Part shown: piece by piece, positions 35,212 through 45,384 of the stretch
Position numbering within the stretch: the stretch's first letter is position 1
Layout: the number at the start of each line of letters is the position of its first letter
NCBI GenBank assembly: GCA_000746015.1
Contig: JQKK01000012.1
Location: forward strand, 1 to 64,000
Reading direction: 5' to 3'
Origin: Lachnospiraceae bacterium MA2020
Lineage (GTDB): Bacteria; Bacillota; Clostridia; Lachnospirales; Lachnospiraceae
DNA length: 64,000 bases
Notes under the pieces: generated by a model
What the model was told of the DNA's origin: nothing
The model's database searches: none
The model's input: the letters and a program-made list of their open reading frames with translations, nothing else
Translations under genes and position numbers: made by a program

Positions 35212-35753
35212 TGAATTTACCTAATAAGCTTACGGTAATGCGCGTTATTTTGGTGCCTGTTTTCGTTGCGGTACTGCTTACTAACTGCTTTCAGGATACA
35301 TCAAAGTGGGTTGCGCTTGCTATTTTTATCATAGCGAGCCTTACAGATCTGCTTGATGGAAAAATTGCAAGAAAGTATAATCTTGTGACTAATTTTGGAA
35401 AGTTTATGGATCCGCTTGCAGATAAAATGCTTGTATGCTCAGCACTTATCTGCCTTACAGCTATGGGAAAGATTCCGGCATGGATGGTGATCGTTATAGT
35501 TGTAAGAGATTTTGTAATAAGTGGTTTCAGGCTTGTTGCAGCTGAGACAGGTGTTGTTATAGCAGCAAACTATTGGGGCAAGTTTAAGACAGCTTCACAG
35601 ATGGTAATGATATGCCTTGTGATCGCTGATATCCAGATTGCACCACTTCCACTCATTACAGTAGCTTTCCAGTATATTGCAGTGATCCTTACAATTATTT
35701 CACTTGTTGTATATATTGCGGACAATAAAGATGTCATGAAGGATGCAGATTGA
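35208..35753 (+). CDS. pgsA: CDP-diacylglycerol-glycerol-3-phosphate 3-phosphatidyltransferase
   Basis: Makes phosphatidylglycerol phosphate in the membrane. 181 residues with four to five helices. The CDP-alcohol phosphotransferase signature runs SLTDLLDGKIARKYNLVTNFGKFMDPLADK. Start overlaps the rimO stop (ATGA), with GGGAGC upstream. Last gene of the yicC-pgsA transcript. Confidence 0.94.
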   Translation: MMNLPNKLTVMRVILVPVFVAVLLTNCFQDTSKWVALAIFIIASLTDLLDGKIARKYNLVTNFGKFMDPLADKMLVCSALICLTAMGKIPAWMVIVIVVRDFVISGFRLVAAETGVVIAANYWGKFKTASQMVMICLVIADIQIAPLPLITVAFQYIAVILTIISLVVYIADNKDVMKDAD

Positions 35754-35764
35754 TACAAAAGTTA

Positions 35765-35793
35765 AGCGCCAGCCTTGCGGTTGGCGCTTTTTA
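35765..35793 (+). terminator. Terminator after pgsA
   Basis: A 10-bp stem, AGCGCCAGCC/GGTTGGCGCT with one G-U, has a TTGC loop followed by TTTT. It lies between convergent genes. Confidence 0.9.
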
Positions 35794-35808
35794 TATCCGG
35801 TATATCTA

Positions 35809-37530
35809 TCAGACTGTGAAGTAGCTGATTGCGTCTGAGAGGTCATTCGACAGTAGATGAAGCTTCTCAGCAGCATCGGTTATAACTGTAAATGTTGAGT
35901 TGAGCTCCTGCATGGAAGCATTTGTCTGTTCTGCAGAAGCTGCATTTTCCTGGGCAACAGCCGAAAGATCTGAGATTATTGTTATTAATTCATTCTTAGC
36001 ATTATTAAGTTTTTCTATATGCTTAGAAATCTTTTCACTGCTGTTGGATACGTTCTCAACGTTTATTGACATTTCATGCATTGAATTCTTTGTAGTATCA
36101 AGCTGCTCTGACTGCTGAGTAAAGCTGTCATTAAGTCTTTGCATGACGTCTACGGAAGACTCAGCGTCGGAAACAAGGCGTGCAACAATCTTCTTTATTT
36201 CTTCTGCACTTTCGTTACTCTGTACCGCAAGCTGACCAATCTCGGTTGCAACAACTGCAAATCCTTTTCCTACTTCTCCGGCTCTTGCAGCTTCTATACT
36301 TGCATTTAGAGAAAGCAGATTAGTCTGGGATGCGATATCGGTGATAGCCTGTGAAAACTTTGAAATCTCTTTTGCGGAATAATTAGTAGATTCGATCGTC
36401 TGTCCTATGTCTTTTACAGAACTCTGCACGTCTGAGCTTTGAGATATAAGCTTGTTAAGCGCATCCATTGCAGATTCACATGAGGCTTTCATTTCTTCTG
36501 CGTATTCATCCAACTGCTTGACGTTTTCCGCAACTTCATCTACGTCTTTACCGATGAGATCTGTATTGCCTGCAGCAGTCTCAACACTATGCGCCTGGGT
36601 AACGGCGCCTTTTGCGATTCCGTCAACAGCATCACTTATCATGGAGGAAGCATCAGAAGCATGAACAGCAGATTCACTAAGCTCTGTGCCGGAATCCTTT
36701 AGATTGTTGGACATCTGCGTAGTAGTCTCTATTACTTCAGAGAGCTTTTCACTAAGCACACGCGCACCATCTGCTAAAAGCCCTATCTCATCATTTCTTT
36801 TAAGAGATGACTCGTCAATATCCAGGTTAAGCTCACCCTTGGCTAAAGTTGCCATTTCATCGGCAATTGCACGCATTTTGTTTGAAATCTTATTAGTAAA
36901 AAGTACTGCTATTATAGAAAGAAAAACAGTTATAAGTGTTGAAACTATTAAAAGAATGCCAAGGACTTTATTTACAGAAGCCTTAACATCACTCATGCGC
37001 CTGCCGGAGTAAACAAGACCTATAGCAGTACCATCGGGCTGCTCAAGAGGTACATAATAAGAAAAATACTTTTGATCAGCTCCGGCTGGCTGTGCGCCCG
37101 GCATATAGGAGCCCTCTTTCCTCCCGACAACCTTCTCATAAAGAGGATCTGAAACGTCGAAGCCTGTAATTTTCTTACCATTAACCATAAGAGTGGTAAG
37201 CTCTCTTGTCTTGCCGTAGAATATGGAATATTCAATACCTGTACGGGATTTGAGATCATCCATTACGTTTTGATATTCTTCCATAACATTTTGTTCACCT
37301 TTGTATATGGAAGTACCATCAAAAGACCAGTCACCATCCCAGGTTGAATTTATCTGGCTGCACAGCTGCTCAGCAGCAACTCTGAGCTCCTCTTGAATCA
37401 TGTTGTCGTAGATATGATTTATGAGGTTGCCGCTGATGATAACAAGCACGGCGACAAGTCCCACAATTCCACATATTGCAATGAATATAAGCTTTTGAAT
37501 AAGTTTCCCTTTCCGTGCTTTAATTTCCAT
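35809..37530 (-). CDS. Methyl-accepting chemotaxis protein
   Basis: About 573 residues. TM1 lies near residues 13-36, then a ~155-residue extracellular sensor of the single-Cache type ([17 protein letters not shown], then [17 protein letters not shown]). TM2 is near 190-213, followed by a HAMP domain and the coiled-coil signalling domain. The hairpin tip is [20 protein letters not shown], essentially invariant in chemoreceptors. The ATG at 37530 follows GGGGG at good spacing; an ATG 12 nt upstream overlaps that site. No other chemotaxis gene lies in the window. The ligand is unknown. Confidence 0.92.
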   Translation of the reverse strand: MEIKARKGKLIQKLIFIAICGIVGLVAVLVIISGNLINHIYDNMIQEELRVAAEQLCSQINSTWDGDWSFDGTSIYKGEQNVMEEYQNVMDDLKSRTGIEYSIFYGKTRELTTLMVNGKKITGFDVSDPLYEKVVGRKEGSYMPGAQPAGADQKYFSYYVPLEQPDGTAIGLVYSGRRMSDVKASVNKVLGILLIVSTLITVFLSIIAVLFTNKISNKMRAIADEMATLAKGELNLDIDESSLKRNDEIGLLADGARVLSEKLSEVIETTTQMSNNLKDSGTELSESAVHASDASSMISDAVDGIAKGAVTQAHSVETAAGNTDLIGKDVDEVAENVKQLDEYAEEMKASCESAMDALNKLISQSSDVQSSVKDIGQTIESTNYSAKEISKFSQAITDIASQTNLLSLNASIEAARAGEVGKGFAVVATEIGQLAVQSNESAEEIKKIVARLVSDAESSVDVMQRLNDSFTQQSEQLDTTKNSMHEMSINVENVSNSSEKISKHIEKLNNAKNELITIISDLSAVAQENAASAEQTNASMQELNSTFTVITDAAEKLHLLSNDLSDAISYFTV

Positions 37531-37608
37531 AAGAACCCCCATAAGTGTTAAGAAACATCCTTGTAAATAACTACGTACGAAATAATTATACTAAAAGATG
37601 TATTGTCT

Positions 37609-37629
37609 TATTGTATTTTTTGGTATAAT
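37609..37629 (+). promoter_or_regulatory. Putative extended -10 promoter upstream of truA
   Basis: TATAAT at 37624-37629 is extended by TGG; a weak TTGTCT lies 15 nt before it. About 115 nt of leader precede truA. Confidence 0.4.
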
Positions 37630-37748
37630 TCAGCATATGGTTAAAAAAATAAGCAGTATAATGTGTACGATACATATCGAGTTGATTTTGTAGGCATATT
37701 AGATATACTATATTTTATAAGGACATTTTTACAGCAGAGAGGATTTGA

Positions 37749-38495
37749 ATGAAGAATTACAGATTTGATATAGCTTATGATGGTACACGTTATTATGGGT
37801 GGGAGCACCAGCCAAATGTGGATACCATACAGGGAAAGATAGAGAATGTGCTGGCTGTTATGTGTAAATCCGATGTCAGCGCAATAGAAATACTTGCAGC
37901 AGGCAGGACAGATGCCGGAGTGCATGCTGAGGATATGACTGCAAGTGTCAGGCTTGAGACAGATATGACGGAAAAAGAGATCCGGGATTACTGTAATAAC
38001 TATCTGCCGGAGGATATTTCTATCACAAATGTAAAAGTTGCTGCAGACAGATTTCATGCAAGATACAACGCATCCGGAAAAACTTATAGATATACTATAT
38101 TTGATGGAGAAGTAAAGCCTGTTTTTGACAGACGTTACTACACTCCTTTGGATGGTCAGCTTGATATTGAAGCTATGAGAAAGGCCGCAGAATATGTAAA
38201 GGGAGAGCGTGATTTTAAGAGTTTTTGCGGCAATCCTAAGATGAAAAAGAGTACCGTCAGGATCGTTGACAGGCTTGATATCACAAGAAAAGGTGGATAC
38301 GTGTACATTACGATACACGGAACAGGCTTTTTACAGAATATGGTTAGGATTATCTCAGGTACTCTTATAGAGATCGGTCAGGGCAAGCGAAAAAGTGAAG
38401 AAATGGTGTCCATAATTGAAGCAAAAGACAGGCAGGCAGCCGGCTATACCGCACCGGCAAAGGGTTTGTGTCTTGTAAAAGTAGATTATGATTAA
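37749..38495 (+). CDS. truA: tRNA pseudouridine synthase A
   Basis: Converts U38-40 of tRNAs to pseudouridine. 248 residues. The catalytic Asp lies in AAGRTDAGVHAEDM, and the family motifs FDIAYDGTRYYGWEHQPN, FHARYNASGKTYRY and GTGFLQNMVRIISGTLI are present. It stands alone between the chemoreceptor gene and ftsH, with a weak ribosome site (AGAGAGG). Confidence 0.95.
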   Translation: MKNYRFDIAYDGTRYYGWEHQPNVDTIQGKIENVLAVMCKSDVSAIEILAAGRTDAGVHAEDMTASVRLETDMTEKEIRDYCNNYLPEDISITNVKVAADRFHARYNASGKTYRYTIFDGEVKPVFDRRYYTPLDGQLDIEAMRKAAEYVKGERDFKSFCGNPKMKKSTVRIVDRLDITRKGGYVYITIHGTGFLQNMVRIISGTLIEIGQGKRKSEEMVSIIEAKDRQAAGYTAPAKGLCLVKVDYD

Positions 38496-38527
38496 AAATT
38501 GTATAAAAGAAGTTTATATTAAATTTA

Positions 38528-38556
38528 TTTACATTTTGGGTTTTAATCTTTATAAT
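38528..38556 (+). promoter_or_regulatory. Putative promoter of ftsH
   Basis: TTTACA and a perfect TATAAT are separated by 17 nt, about 60 nt before the ftsH start. Confidence 0.6.
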
Positions 38557-38616
38557 ATATTGCGTATGCAAAATAGCGATGAAGAGTTGATTGTATAAAT
38601 CTATATAGAACGGGAT

Positions 38617-40839
38617 GTGAGATACTTGAACGAAAATAATGAGAATAAAAATAACAGAGGAAATAAGCGTAATAATCCTAAAAACAGACAGACACTATTC
38701 ATAATGATAGTTGCTACAGTCATAACATTCCTTTGTATGAATGCTATGAGCACTATCGTTTCACGAAGTACTACAAAAGAAGTCAGCTACAGCGAATTTT
38801 TACAGAAGGTTGAGAGCGGTCAGGTATCTAAGGTCGAGATCGACTCTGACAGGATAGTTTACTATCTGAAGTCGGATAAAGAGTCCTCTTTCCCATTGCA
38901 GGTGACATACTATACAGGTATAGTTGAGGACCCTAATCTGGTAGATAAGCTTAGTGCGGCAGGTGTTGATTTTTCAGGTAAAGTACCTGATCTTTCGGGA
39001 GTATTCCTTTCAATCTTTTTGAATTATATCCTTCCGATAGCTTTAGTAATAGGACTTTTGCAGATCCTCACAAGACGAATGGGCGGTGGCTCCGGCGGTA
39101 TAATGGGCGTAGGCAGAAGCAATGCAAAGGTGTATGTTCAGAAGGAGACAGGAGTTACATTTAAGGATGTAGCAGGACAGGATGAGGCTAAAGAGTCGCT
39201 GCAGGAAGTGGTTGACTTCTTGCATAATCCTGGAAAATATGTGCAGATCGGTGCCCGTCTTCCGAAAGGTGCGCTCCTTGTAGGACCTCCTGGAACAGGT
39301 AAGACACTTCTTGCAAAGGCTGTAGCCGGCGAGGCTCATGTGCCATTTTTCTCACTTGCAGGTTCTGATTTCGTAGAGATGTTTGTAGGTGTAGGTGCTT
39401 CGAGAGTAAGAGATCTTTTCAGAGAAGCAGATAAGAACGCACCATGTATCATCTTTATTGATGAGATTGATGCCATCGGTAAGTCAAGAGACTCAAGATA
39501 TGGCGGAAACGATGAGCGTGAGCAGACATTAAATCAGCTCCTTGCCGAGATGGATGGTTTTGATTCATCAAAGGGTATTCTTATACTTGGTGCTACAAAC
39601 AGACCTGAGACACTTGATAAGGCGCTTCTCAGACCTGGTCGTTTTGACAGACGTATAATTGTTGATAAGCCTGACTTAAAGGGAAGGATAGAAACACTTA
39701 AGGTACATGCAAAAGACGTAAAGATCGACGAAAGCGTTGACTTTGATGCGATCGCACTTGCAACAAGCGGTGCAGTAGGATCTGACCTTGCAAACATGGT
39801 AAACGAAGCTGCTATCAATGCGGTTAAGTCCGGAAGAGAATTTGTTAATCAGAAGGACCTTCTTGATGCGGTTGAGGTTGTGCTTGTAGGTAAGGAAAAG
39901 AAGGATCGTATCATGAGCCAGAAGGAACGACGCATCGTTTCCTATCATGAGATAGGACATGCCCTTCTTTCTGCTTTGCAGAAAAATACAGAGCCTATAC
40001 AGAAGATCACTATCATTCCAAGAACTATGGGTGCACTTGGCTACGTAATGAACGTTCCTGAAGAAGAGAAGTACCTTGAGAGTGAGGCTGAGCTTCATGA
40101 CAGGATAGTATCTTTGGTTGCCGGAAGAGCTGCTGAGGAGATCGTTTTTGATACAGTAACTACCGGTGCAGCTAATGATATAGAAAAGGCTACTAAGATC
40201 GCAAGAGCAATGATAACACAGTATGGTATGAGCAAGCGCTTCGGACTTATGGGCATAGCTTCTGTAGAGGATCAGTACCTCAGCGGACGTACAGTGATGA
40301 ACTGCTCTGATGAGACAGAGGCCGGTGTTGATGAAGAAGTAACCGAGATGCTCAAGGAAGCTTACGAGGAAGCAAAGAGACAGCTCCTTGAGAACAGACC
40401 TTTGCTTGATAAGCTTGCTGATTTCCTTATCGAAAAGGAAACTATCACCGGCGAAGAGTTTATGAAGATCTATCGTAAAGAGAAGGGCTTGCCTGAGCCT
40501 GAAGCTAAGGAAAAGGCTGAGGATAAGCATATTAATCTTACAGTTGATGATTCTTCTGAGACAGGCAGTGTTGTTGCTGCTTCAGCAGACAATAAAGCTG
40601 AGGAGATTAAGAAACCGGAAGAACCATACTCTCTTAAGTCTGGATTTACCGGAATTTCTATTGACACAGACAAGGTTCCTGATGCTGTGATCGACCCTGC
40701 AGAGGCAGAAAAGAAAAGAGAGCTTCCTCCAAGCTTTGGACTTGAGTCAGCACCATGGCTCAAAAATCAGAATAGCGAGGAAAGCAGCGCAAATACTGAA
40801 AATAAAGAAAACAATGATAATACAGGAAGTGTATTATAA
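38617..40839 (+). CDS. ftsH: ATP-dependent zinc metalloprotease FtsH
   Basis: This membrane AAA+ protease degrades membrane and regulatory proteins. 740 residues. An Asn-rich N terminus is followed by TM1 ([17 protein letters not shown]), a short outer loop and TM2 near residues 130-150. The AAA domain has Walker A GPPGTGKT, Walker [10 protein letters not shown] and [25 protein letters not shown]. The peptidase zinc motif is HEIGH. An unusually long acidic tail of ~110 residues ends the protein. GTG at 38617 is a possible start; TTG at 38626 with GTGAG before it is equally plausible. Monocistronic. Confidence 0.94.
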   Translation: MRYLNENNENKNNRGNKRNNPKNRQTLFIMIVATVITFLCMNAMSTIVSRSTTKEVSYSEFLQKVESGQVSKVEIDSDRIVYYLKSDKESSFPLQVTYYTGIVEDPNLVDKLSAAGVDFSGKVPDLSGVFLSIFLNYILPIALVIGLLQILTRRMGGGSGGIMGVGRSNAKVYVQKETGVTFKDVAGQDEAKESLQEVVDFLHNPGKYVQIGARLPKGALLVGPPGTGKTLLAKAVAGEAHVPFFSLAGSDFVEMFVGVGASRVRDLFREADKNAPCIIFIDEIDAIGKSRDSRYGGNDEREQTLNQLLAEMDGFDSSKGILILGATNRPETLDKALLRPGRFDRRIIVDKPDLKGRIETLKVHAKDVKIDESVDFDAIALATSGAVGSDLANMVNEAAINAVKSGREFVNQKDLLDAVEVVLVGKEKKDRIMSQKERRIVSYHEIGHALLSALQKNTEPIQKITIIPRTMGALGYVMNVPEEEKYLESEAELHDRIVSLVAGRAAEEIVFDTVTTGAANDIEKATKIARAMITQYGMSKRFGLMGIASVEDQYLSGRTVMNCSDETEAGVDEEVTEMLKEAYEEAKRQLLENRPLLDKLADFLIEKETITGEEFMKIYRKEKGLPEPEAKEKAEDKHINLTVDDSSETGSVVAASADNKAEEIKKPEEPYSLKSGFTGISIDTDKVPDAVIDPAEAEKKRELPPSFGLESAPWLKNQNSEESSANTENKENNDNTGSVL

Positions 40840-40845
40840 GCTAAG

Positions 40846-40872
40846 GGCGGCAGAGAAATCTGCCGTCTTTTA
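40846..40872 (+). terminator. Terminator of ftsH
   Basis: GGCGGCAGA pairs with TCTGCCGTC across a GAAA tetraloop, then TTTTATA. Confidence 0.9.
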
Positions 40873-40886
40873 TATGTCTTTCACAG

Positions 40887-40915
40887 TGGACATGGAAATG
40901 GTTTTGTTTTATAAT
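40887..40915 (+). promoter_or_regulatory. Putative promoter of the dlt-like operon
   Basis: TGGACA and a perfect TATAAT are spaced by 17 nt, about 70 nt before the first gene. Confidence 0.6.
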
Positions 40916-40984
40916 TCTGTAGATGTTGTATTGTAGGCGATGCAGGCTTTGGTTTGTTGTCGGGGTATAGAAAAATGGAGATAT

Positions 40985-41965
40985 ATGAAAAATATTGTAA
41001 ATGATCATATTAGAGCCTTTCAATGTTTGATATTTATGGGAGGCCTTTTTATTTTGCTGGTTGCGGCTTCTGTGATGGTCAATCCGGCAAGCGGTGAAGT
41101 ATACGATATCAATGCAGTAAGAATGAAAAGCTCGGCTGTGGCGGAAGAAAAGGAAGACACGATAGATGTGCTGTTTTTAGGCAACAGTGAGTCTTACAGA
41201 GCATTTTCACCATTGCAGCTGTATAGCGAGAGAGGCATCACTTCATATAATCTTGGCGCAAGTGCGCTGCGGGCATGCGATTGCAGGGAGATTCTTGGTG
41301 AGACACTTAAAAAGCAGTCTCCAAAGGTTGTGATGCTTGAGACAGATACTCTTTTTGAAGAGGGAAGTCCATATAGAGATCCGGAGGCAAACCTTACAAA
41401 TAAGGTTGAAAGCAAGCTCCCTCTATTTCATTATCATACGTTTTATAAGTCATACCTGCCTAAGTCAGTCAAGGCTAAGGATATGTACTATAAAGATGCC
41501 GGTGTTTTCAAAGGATTTCTTGTTGAAACCATGGTACGTCCTTATGAAGGCGGAGATTATATGAGTCTTGATGCACCAAAGGCTAAGATACGTGAGCAAA
41601 ATGGTAAAACTCTTAAAGACATTATAAAGATATGCGAAGAAAATGATGCTTCGCTCGTGCTTGTGTCGTCACCTAGTGCTACAAACTGGAATAAGTCCAA
41701 ACATGCAGCTGTTGAGAAGTGGCTTGATAAAAATTCACAGAGCATTGAATATATTGACTTAAATCAGAAGAATGATGAGCTTGGTATCGATTGGTCAAAA
41801 GATACCATGGACAATGGAAATCATATGAATCTGGAAGGTTCAAAGAAAGTTATGAGATATGTAGGAAGCTATCTTTCAGAGAATTTTGATCTTACAGATC
41901 ATCGTGGAGACGAGAAATATAGCTCTTGGGATGAAAATGAGAAGAAGGCGGAGTTGTACTTATGA
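40985..41965 (+). CDS. Membrane-anchored SGNH/DltD-like protein
   Basis: About 326 residues. One N-terminal hydrophobic segment (CLIFMGGLFILLVAASVMV) should act as signal anchor, with the rest outside. DVLFLGNSESYRAF resembles the SGNH block-I Ser motif, and DNGNHMNLEGSKKV resembles the block-V Asp/His motif. DltD and AlgX/J-like proteins with this fold assist membrane O-acyltransferases in moving acyl or aminoacyl groups to surface polymers. The ATG at 40985 is preceded by GGAG. Its stop overlaps the start of the MBOAT gene by 4 nt, a strong sign that the two work together. Confidence 0.75.
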   Translation: MKNIVNDHIRAFQCLIFMGGLFILLVAASVMVNPASGEVYDINAVRMKSSAVAEEKEDTIDVLFLGNSESYRAFSPLQLYSERGITSYNLGASALRACDCREILGETLKKQSPKVVMLETDTLFEEGSPYRDPEANLTNKVESKLPLFHYHTFYKSYLPKSVKAKDMYYKDAGVFKGFLVETMVRPYEGGDYMSLDAPKAKIREQNGKTLKDIIKICEENDASLVLVSSPSATNWNKSKHAAVEKWLDKNSQSIEYIDLNQKNDELGIDWSKDTMDNGNHMNLEGSKKVMRYVGSYLSENFDLTDHRGDEKYSSWDENEKKAELYL

Positions 41966-43551
41966 TCAGGGACTTTCTAGAATTTTTACAGAGCGGGATA
42001 GGCATATCTTATGCGATATGGCAGTATCCGGTGCTTTTCCTTCCGATAACTCTTTTGGTATACAGCATAGTGCCTCAGAAGTTTAGGAGATATGTGCTGC
42101 TTGCGGCAAGCTTACTTTTCTTCTATTTCTTTAGCGGAGTTTTGATAGTATTTGCTTTTCTTGCGGCAGCTGTCTGCTATATTGTCGGACGGCGCATGGA
42201 GATCATTTCGGCAGACAAGACCATAAAGCGTAAGGAGCGATCACTTAAAAAAAGAAAGGTGCTCGCTGCTGGTATCGTTTTTTTGATCATAGTGCTTGTT
42301 GTCCTTAAGTATACTGATTTTATCGGACTTTCAATACAAGGGGTAAGTCAGTTTTTCCATGGAAGTTTTCAGTGGAAACTATTGGATTTTGTCGTGCCTG
42401 TTGGTATATCATACTTTACATTGGAATCTGTCGCTTATATGACAGATGTATATAGAGACGATATAAAGGCAGAGCATGATTTTGTAAAACTTCTTTTGTT
42501 CATAACATTCTTTCCGAAGCTTATGGAGGGACCAATCTCGAGATACAATGAAATTGCGGACGATCTGTCAGCAGGAAATAAGATCCGGAGCGACAATGTT
42601 GCTGAAGGATATCAGAGGATATTGTGGGGGCTTTTTAAGAAGCTTGTGATTGCAGATCATCTTGCGCCGGCAGTAGATATCCTTTTTCAGAATAATATAA
42701 TGGACGGCTCGCTTTCTATCGCGGCCGCAGTGCTGTTTACTTTGCAGGAGTACATGGACTTTTCAGGCACGATTGATATAGTTATCGGAAGCGGAATGAC
42801 CTTTGGAATACACATGACAGAGAATTTCCGTCAGCCGTTTTTTGCCAAGAATGCATCTGATTTTTGGCATCGTTGGCATATTACGCTGGGAACATTTTTC
42901 AGAGACTATATTTTCTATCCTGTGACACTTTCAAAGCCGATAATGAAATTTACAAAAAAGGTCAGAGACCGTTTTGGAAAGTTTGTCGGAAATATAGCGG
43001 CTCCTATGCTTGCATTGTTTTTGGTATGGCTTTCCAATGGCCTTTGGCATGGACCACGTTGGACATATATTTTCTATGGCATGTATTATTTTGTACTTAT
43101 CGAGCTTGAAAATATTTTTGAAGATTCGTTCTTAGCGTTTATTGCTAAGCTTAACTTAAAAGAAAGTTCAATGCCGGTAAGGGTATTTAGGTTTGTTAAG
43201 CTTGTATTTATCGTGATAATCGGAGAGATGTTTTTTAGGGCTGACAACATTTCTATCGGTATAGAAATGTTTAGGCAGATATTCACCAATTTCCATATTG
43301 GTGTGTTGGCATCAAATCTTGGATATTTAGGGATGGATTTTTGGGATTACTGCACGGTGGCAGGTGGACTTTTTATAGTGCTTGCAGTAAGTGTACTCAA
43401 GGAGATGGGATATCCAATGAGGACAAGGCTTACTTCCTGTCCTATAGCGGTCAGGTTTGCTTTTTGGTATATCTGCATTTTTGCGGTAATACTTTTTGGA
43501 GCATACGGTAACGGATATGATGCGGCAGGAATGATCTATGCCAAGTTTTGA
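41962..43551 (+). CDS. MBOAT membrane O-acyltransferase (DltB/AlgI-like)
   Basis: A 529-residue polytopic membrane enzyme. Family motifs are TFFPKLMEGPISRYNE, SDFWHRWHITLGTFFRDYIFYP and the catalytic His in LSNGLWHGPRWTYIFYG. DltB and AlgI relatives take an acyl group from a carrier on the inside and pass it to a polymer outside. Here the genes for an adenylation enzyme and a carrier protein follow directly. This places it in a dltB-like role rather than in alginate acetylation. Confidence 0.9.
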   Translation: MIRDFLEFLQSGIGISYAIWQYPVLFLPITLLVYSIVPQKFRRYVLLAASLLFFYFFSGVLIVFAFLAAAVCYIVGRRMEIISADKTIKRKERSLKKRKVLAAGIVFLIIVLVVLKYTDFIGLSIQGVSQFFHGSFQWKLLDFVVPVGISYFTLESVAYMTDVYRDDIKAEHDFVKLLLFITFFPKLMEGPISRYNEIADDLSAGNKIRSDNVAEGYQRILWGLFKKLVIADHLAPAVDILFQNNIMDGSLSIAAAVLFTLQEYMDFSGTIDIVIGSGMTFGIHMTENFRQPFFAKNASDFWHRWHITLGTFFRDYIFYPVTLSKPIMKFTKKVRDRFGKFVGNIAAPMLALFLVWLSNGLWHGPRWTYIFYGMYYFVLIELENIFEDSFLAFIAKLNLKESSMPVRVFRFVKLVFIVIIGEMFFRADNISIGIEMFRQIFTNFHIGVLASNLGYLGMDFWDYCTVAGGLFIVLAVSVLKEMGYPMRTRLTSCPIAVRFAFWYICIFAVILFGAYGNGYDAAGMIYAKF

Positions 43552-43592
43552 TAATGCCGGAAAGAGACTTTTATCATTGAGGTAGATAATCT

Positions 43593-45107
43593 ATGAATAA
43601 GAATGTTTTAAGCTGGCTTGAAGAAGCAGCTGAGCGTTATCCGGATAAAATAGCATATAGCGATAGTAGCGATGAGATATCTTTTTCTGAAGTTTTGGAA
43701 AAGGCTAAAGCAATAGGCAGCGCTCTGGCAGAGAGGATCGATTCCAAAGAGGCTGTAGCTGTAATGATGGGAAGAAGTGTTTACACTATCGCAGCTATGC
43801 TTGGAGTAGTATACAGCGGTCATATATATGCACCGATCGATGCTTCCCTTCCGTCTGAAAGGATTCACAACATACTCGATACACTTAAGCCGTCAGCTAT
43901 TCTTACTGATGAAGAAAGCTATGATGCAGCTTGTGTATATGGTGATATCGCGAAGTGTGATGTCATAAAGCGTGAGGATATACAGGCTGGTGCATGCGAT
44001 GATGCAAGGCTTGATAAGATCAGAAGCAATATGGCGGAGACAGATCCTTTGTACATTATATTTACATCGGGATCGAGTGGACGTCCTAAGGGAGTGCTTA
44101 CAAGCCATCATTCTTTGATGTGCTATATTGATGCATATTCAGATATGATGGGGATAACATCTGATGATGTGATGGGATGCCAGTCTCCGCTTGATTATAT
44201 CGCAGCGATAAGAGATATCTATGTTCCGCTGAAAACCGGTGCAAGCGATCATCTTATTCCAAAGGAGTATTTCATGCAGCCGGATGAGCTGTTTGGCCTT
44301 TTGAATAAAAAGAAGATCACAGCTATCGGATGGAGTGCTTCAGCGTTGACAGTACTTGTACAGCTTGGGGCTTTTTCTGATATAGGGCTTGATACACTTA
44401 AAAAGATATGTTTCTCAGGTTCGGTTATCGGTGGGAAAGTATTGAGAAAATGGCAGGATAATCTTCCAGATGCAGATTTTGTAAATCAGTATGGTCCTAC
44501 AGAAGCGACAGCTTCATGCACATATTATAGGATAGATCATCCGGTGGAGGCTGATGAGATGATCCCTATCGGAGTGCCGTATGAGAACTATAAGGTATTT
44601 TTGCTTAAAGACGATAATACGGAAGCCCAGATAGGAGAAGAGGGAGAAATCTGTGTTGCAGGGCCTATACTGGCGCTTGGCTACTACAATGATCCTGAGC
44701 GTACAAAGAGCGCATTTACTATAAATCCGCTTGTTTCAGCTTTTGAAGAGAGAATGTACAGGACAGGCGATATAGGTAAGTATAGAAGCGATGGATGCCT
44801 TGAGTTTCATGGAAGAAAGGACAGGCAGGTCAAGCATATGGGGCATCGCGTCGAGCTTGATGAAATAGAGGTCGCAGCCGGAAGTACAGATGGAGTTGGA
44901 GAGTGTGCAGCGGTTTACAATGCTGATAAGGAAACACTCTGGCTCTTTTACAGCGGAGATGCTGAGAAAAGGGAGCTTGTTCTTAAGCTTAGGGAAAAGC
45001 TACCGGGATTTATGATTCCAAGGAAAATAAAGCAGCTTGATGAATTACCAAAACTTCCTAATGGAAAAACAGATTTTGGTTCACTTAAGTCATTGGCTGG
45101 TTTATAA
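43593..45107 (+). CDS. AMP-forming amino-acid adenylation enzyme (DltA-like)
   Basis: 504 residues, ANL superfamily. It has core motifs A3 IFTSGSSGRPKGV, A5 NQYGPTEATAS, A7 MYRTGDIG and A8 GRKDRQVKHMGHRVELDE. The catalytic A10 Lys lies in LPNGKTDFGSL. It should activate an amino acid with ATP and load it on the small carrier protein encoded 43 nt downstream. DltA proper uses D-alanine. The pocket cannot be decoded by eye, and the partner decarboxylase argues for a different substrate. Confidence 0.85.
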   Translation: MNKNVLSWLEEAAERYPDKIAYSDSSDEISFSEVLEKAKAIGSALAERIDSKEAVAVMMGRSVYTIAAMLGVVYSGHIYAPIDASLPSERIHNILDTLKPSAILTDEESYDAACVYGDIAKCDVIKREDIQAGACDDARLDKIRSNMAETDPLYIIFTSGSSGRPKGVLTSHHSLMCYIDAYSDMMGITSDDVMGCQSPLDYIAAIRDIYVPLKTGASDHLIPKEYFMQPDELFGLLNKKKITAIGWSASALTVLVQLGAFSDIGLDTLKKICFSGSVIGGKVLRKWQDNLPDADFVNQYGPTEATASCTYYRIDHPVEADEMIPIGVPYENYKVFLLKDDNTEAQIGEEGEICVAGPILALGYYNDPERTKSAFTINPLVSAFEERMYRTGDIGKYRSDGCLEFHGRKDRQVKHMGHRVELDEIEVAAGSTDGVGECAAVYNADKETLWLFYSGDAEKRELVLKLREKLPGFMIPRKIKQLDELPKLPNGKTDFGSLKSLAGL

Positions 45108-45150
45108 TAATATAAAGTTTTATTTTTTGTTTTAATAGGAGATTTTTGTT

Positions 45151-45381
45151 ATGAGAGAAAGAATACTTGAGATACTTGCTGATCAGAGACCTGATATTGA
45201 TTTTGAAGTCGAGACAGAGCTTGTTTCAGGTAAGATTTTGGAGTCGTTTGACATTGTTTCTATAGTATCAGAGCTTGATGATGAGTTTGACATCGAGATC
45301 ACTCCTAAGGATCTTAAGGCAGAGAATTTTGATTCTCTTGAAGCTATCGAGAACCTTATCATCAGATTGACAGAGGAATAA
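45151..45381 (+). CDS. Acyl/aminoacyl carrier protein (DltC-like)
   Basis: 76 residues, highly acidic four-helix carrier. The phosphopantetheine Ser is most likely in KILESFDIVSIVSEL, where carriers usually have D-S-L/F. The second half, DEFDIEITPKDLKAENFDSLEAI, is typical. AGGAGA lies upstream. It starts 43 nt after the adenylation gene and ends 3 nt before the decarboxylase gene, so all three are translated from one message. Confidence 0.88.
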   Translation: MRERILEILADQRPDIDFEVETELVSGKILESFDIVSIVSELDDEFDIEITPKDLKAENFDSLEAIENLIIRLTEE

Positions 45382-45384
45382 ATC

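Noticed and set aside
35809-37530. Chemotaxis operon
   Set aside because: Only a lone chemoreceptor gene is present; no che genes lie nearby.
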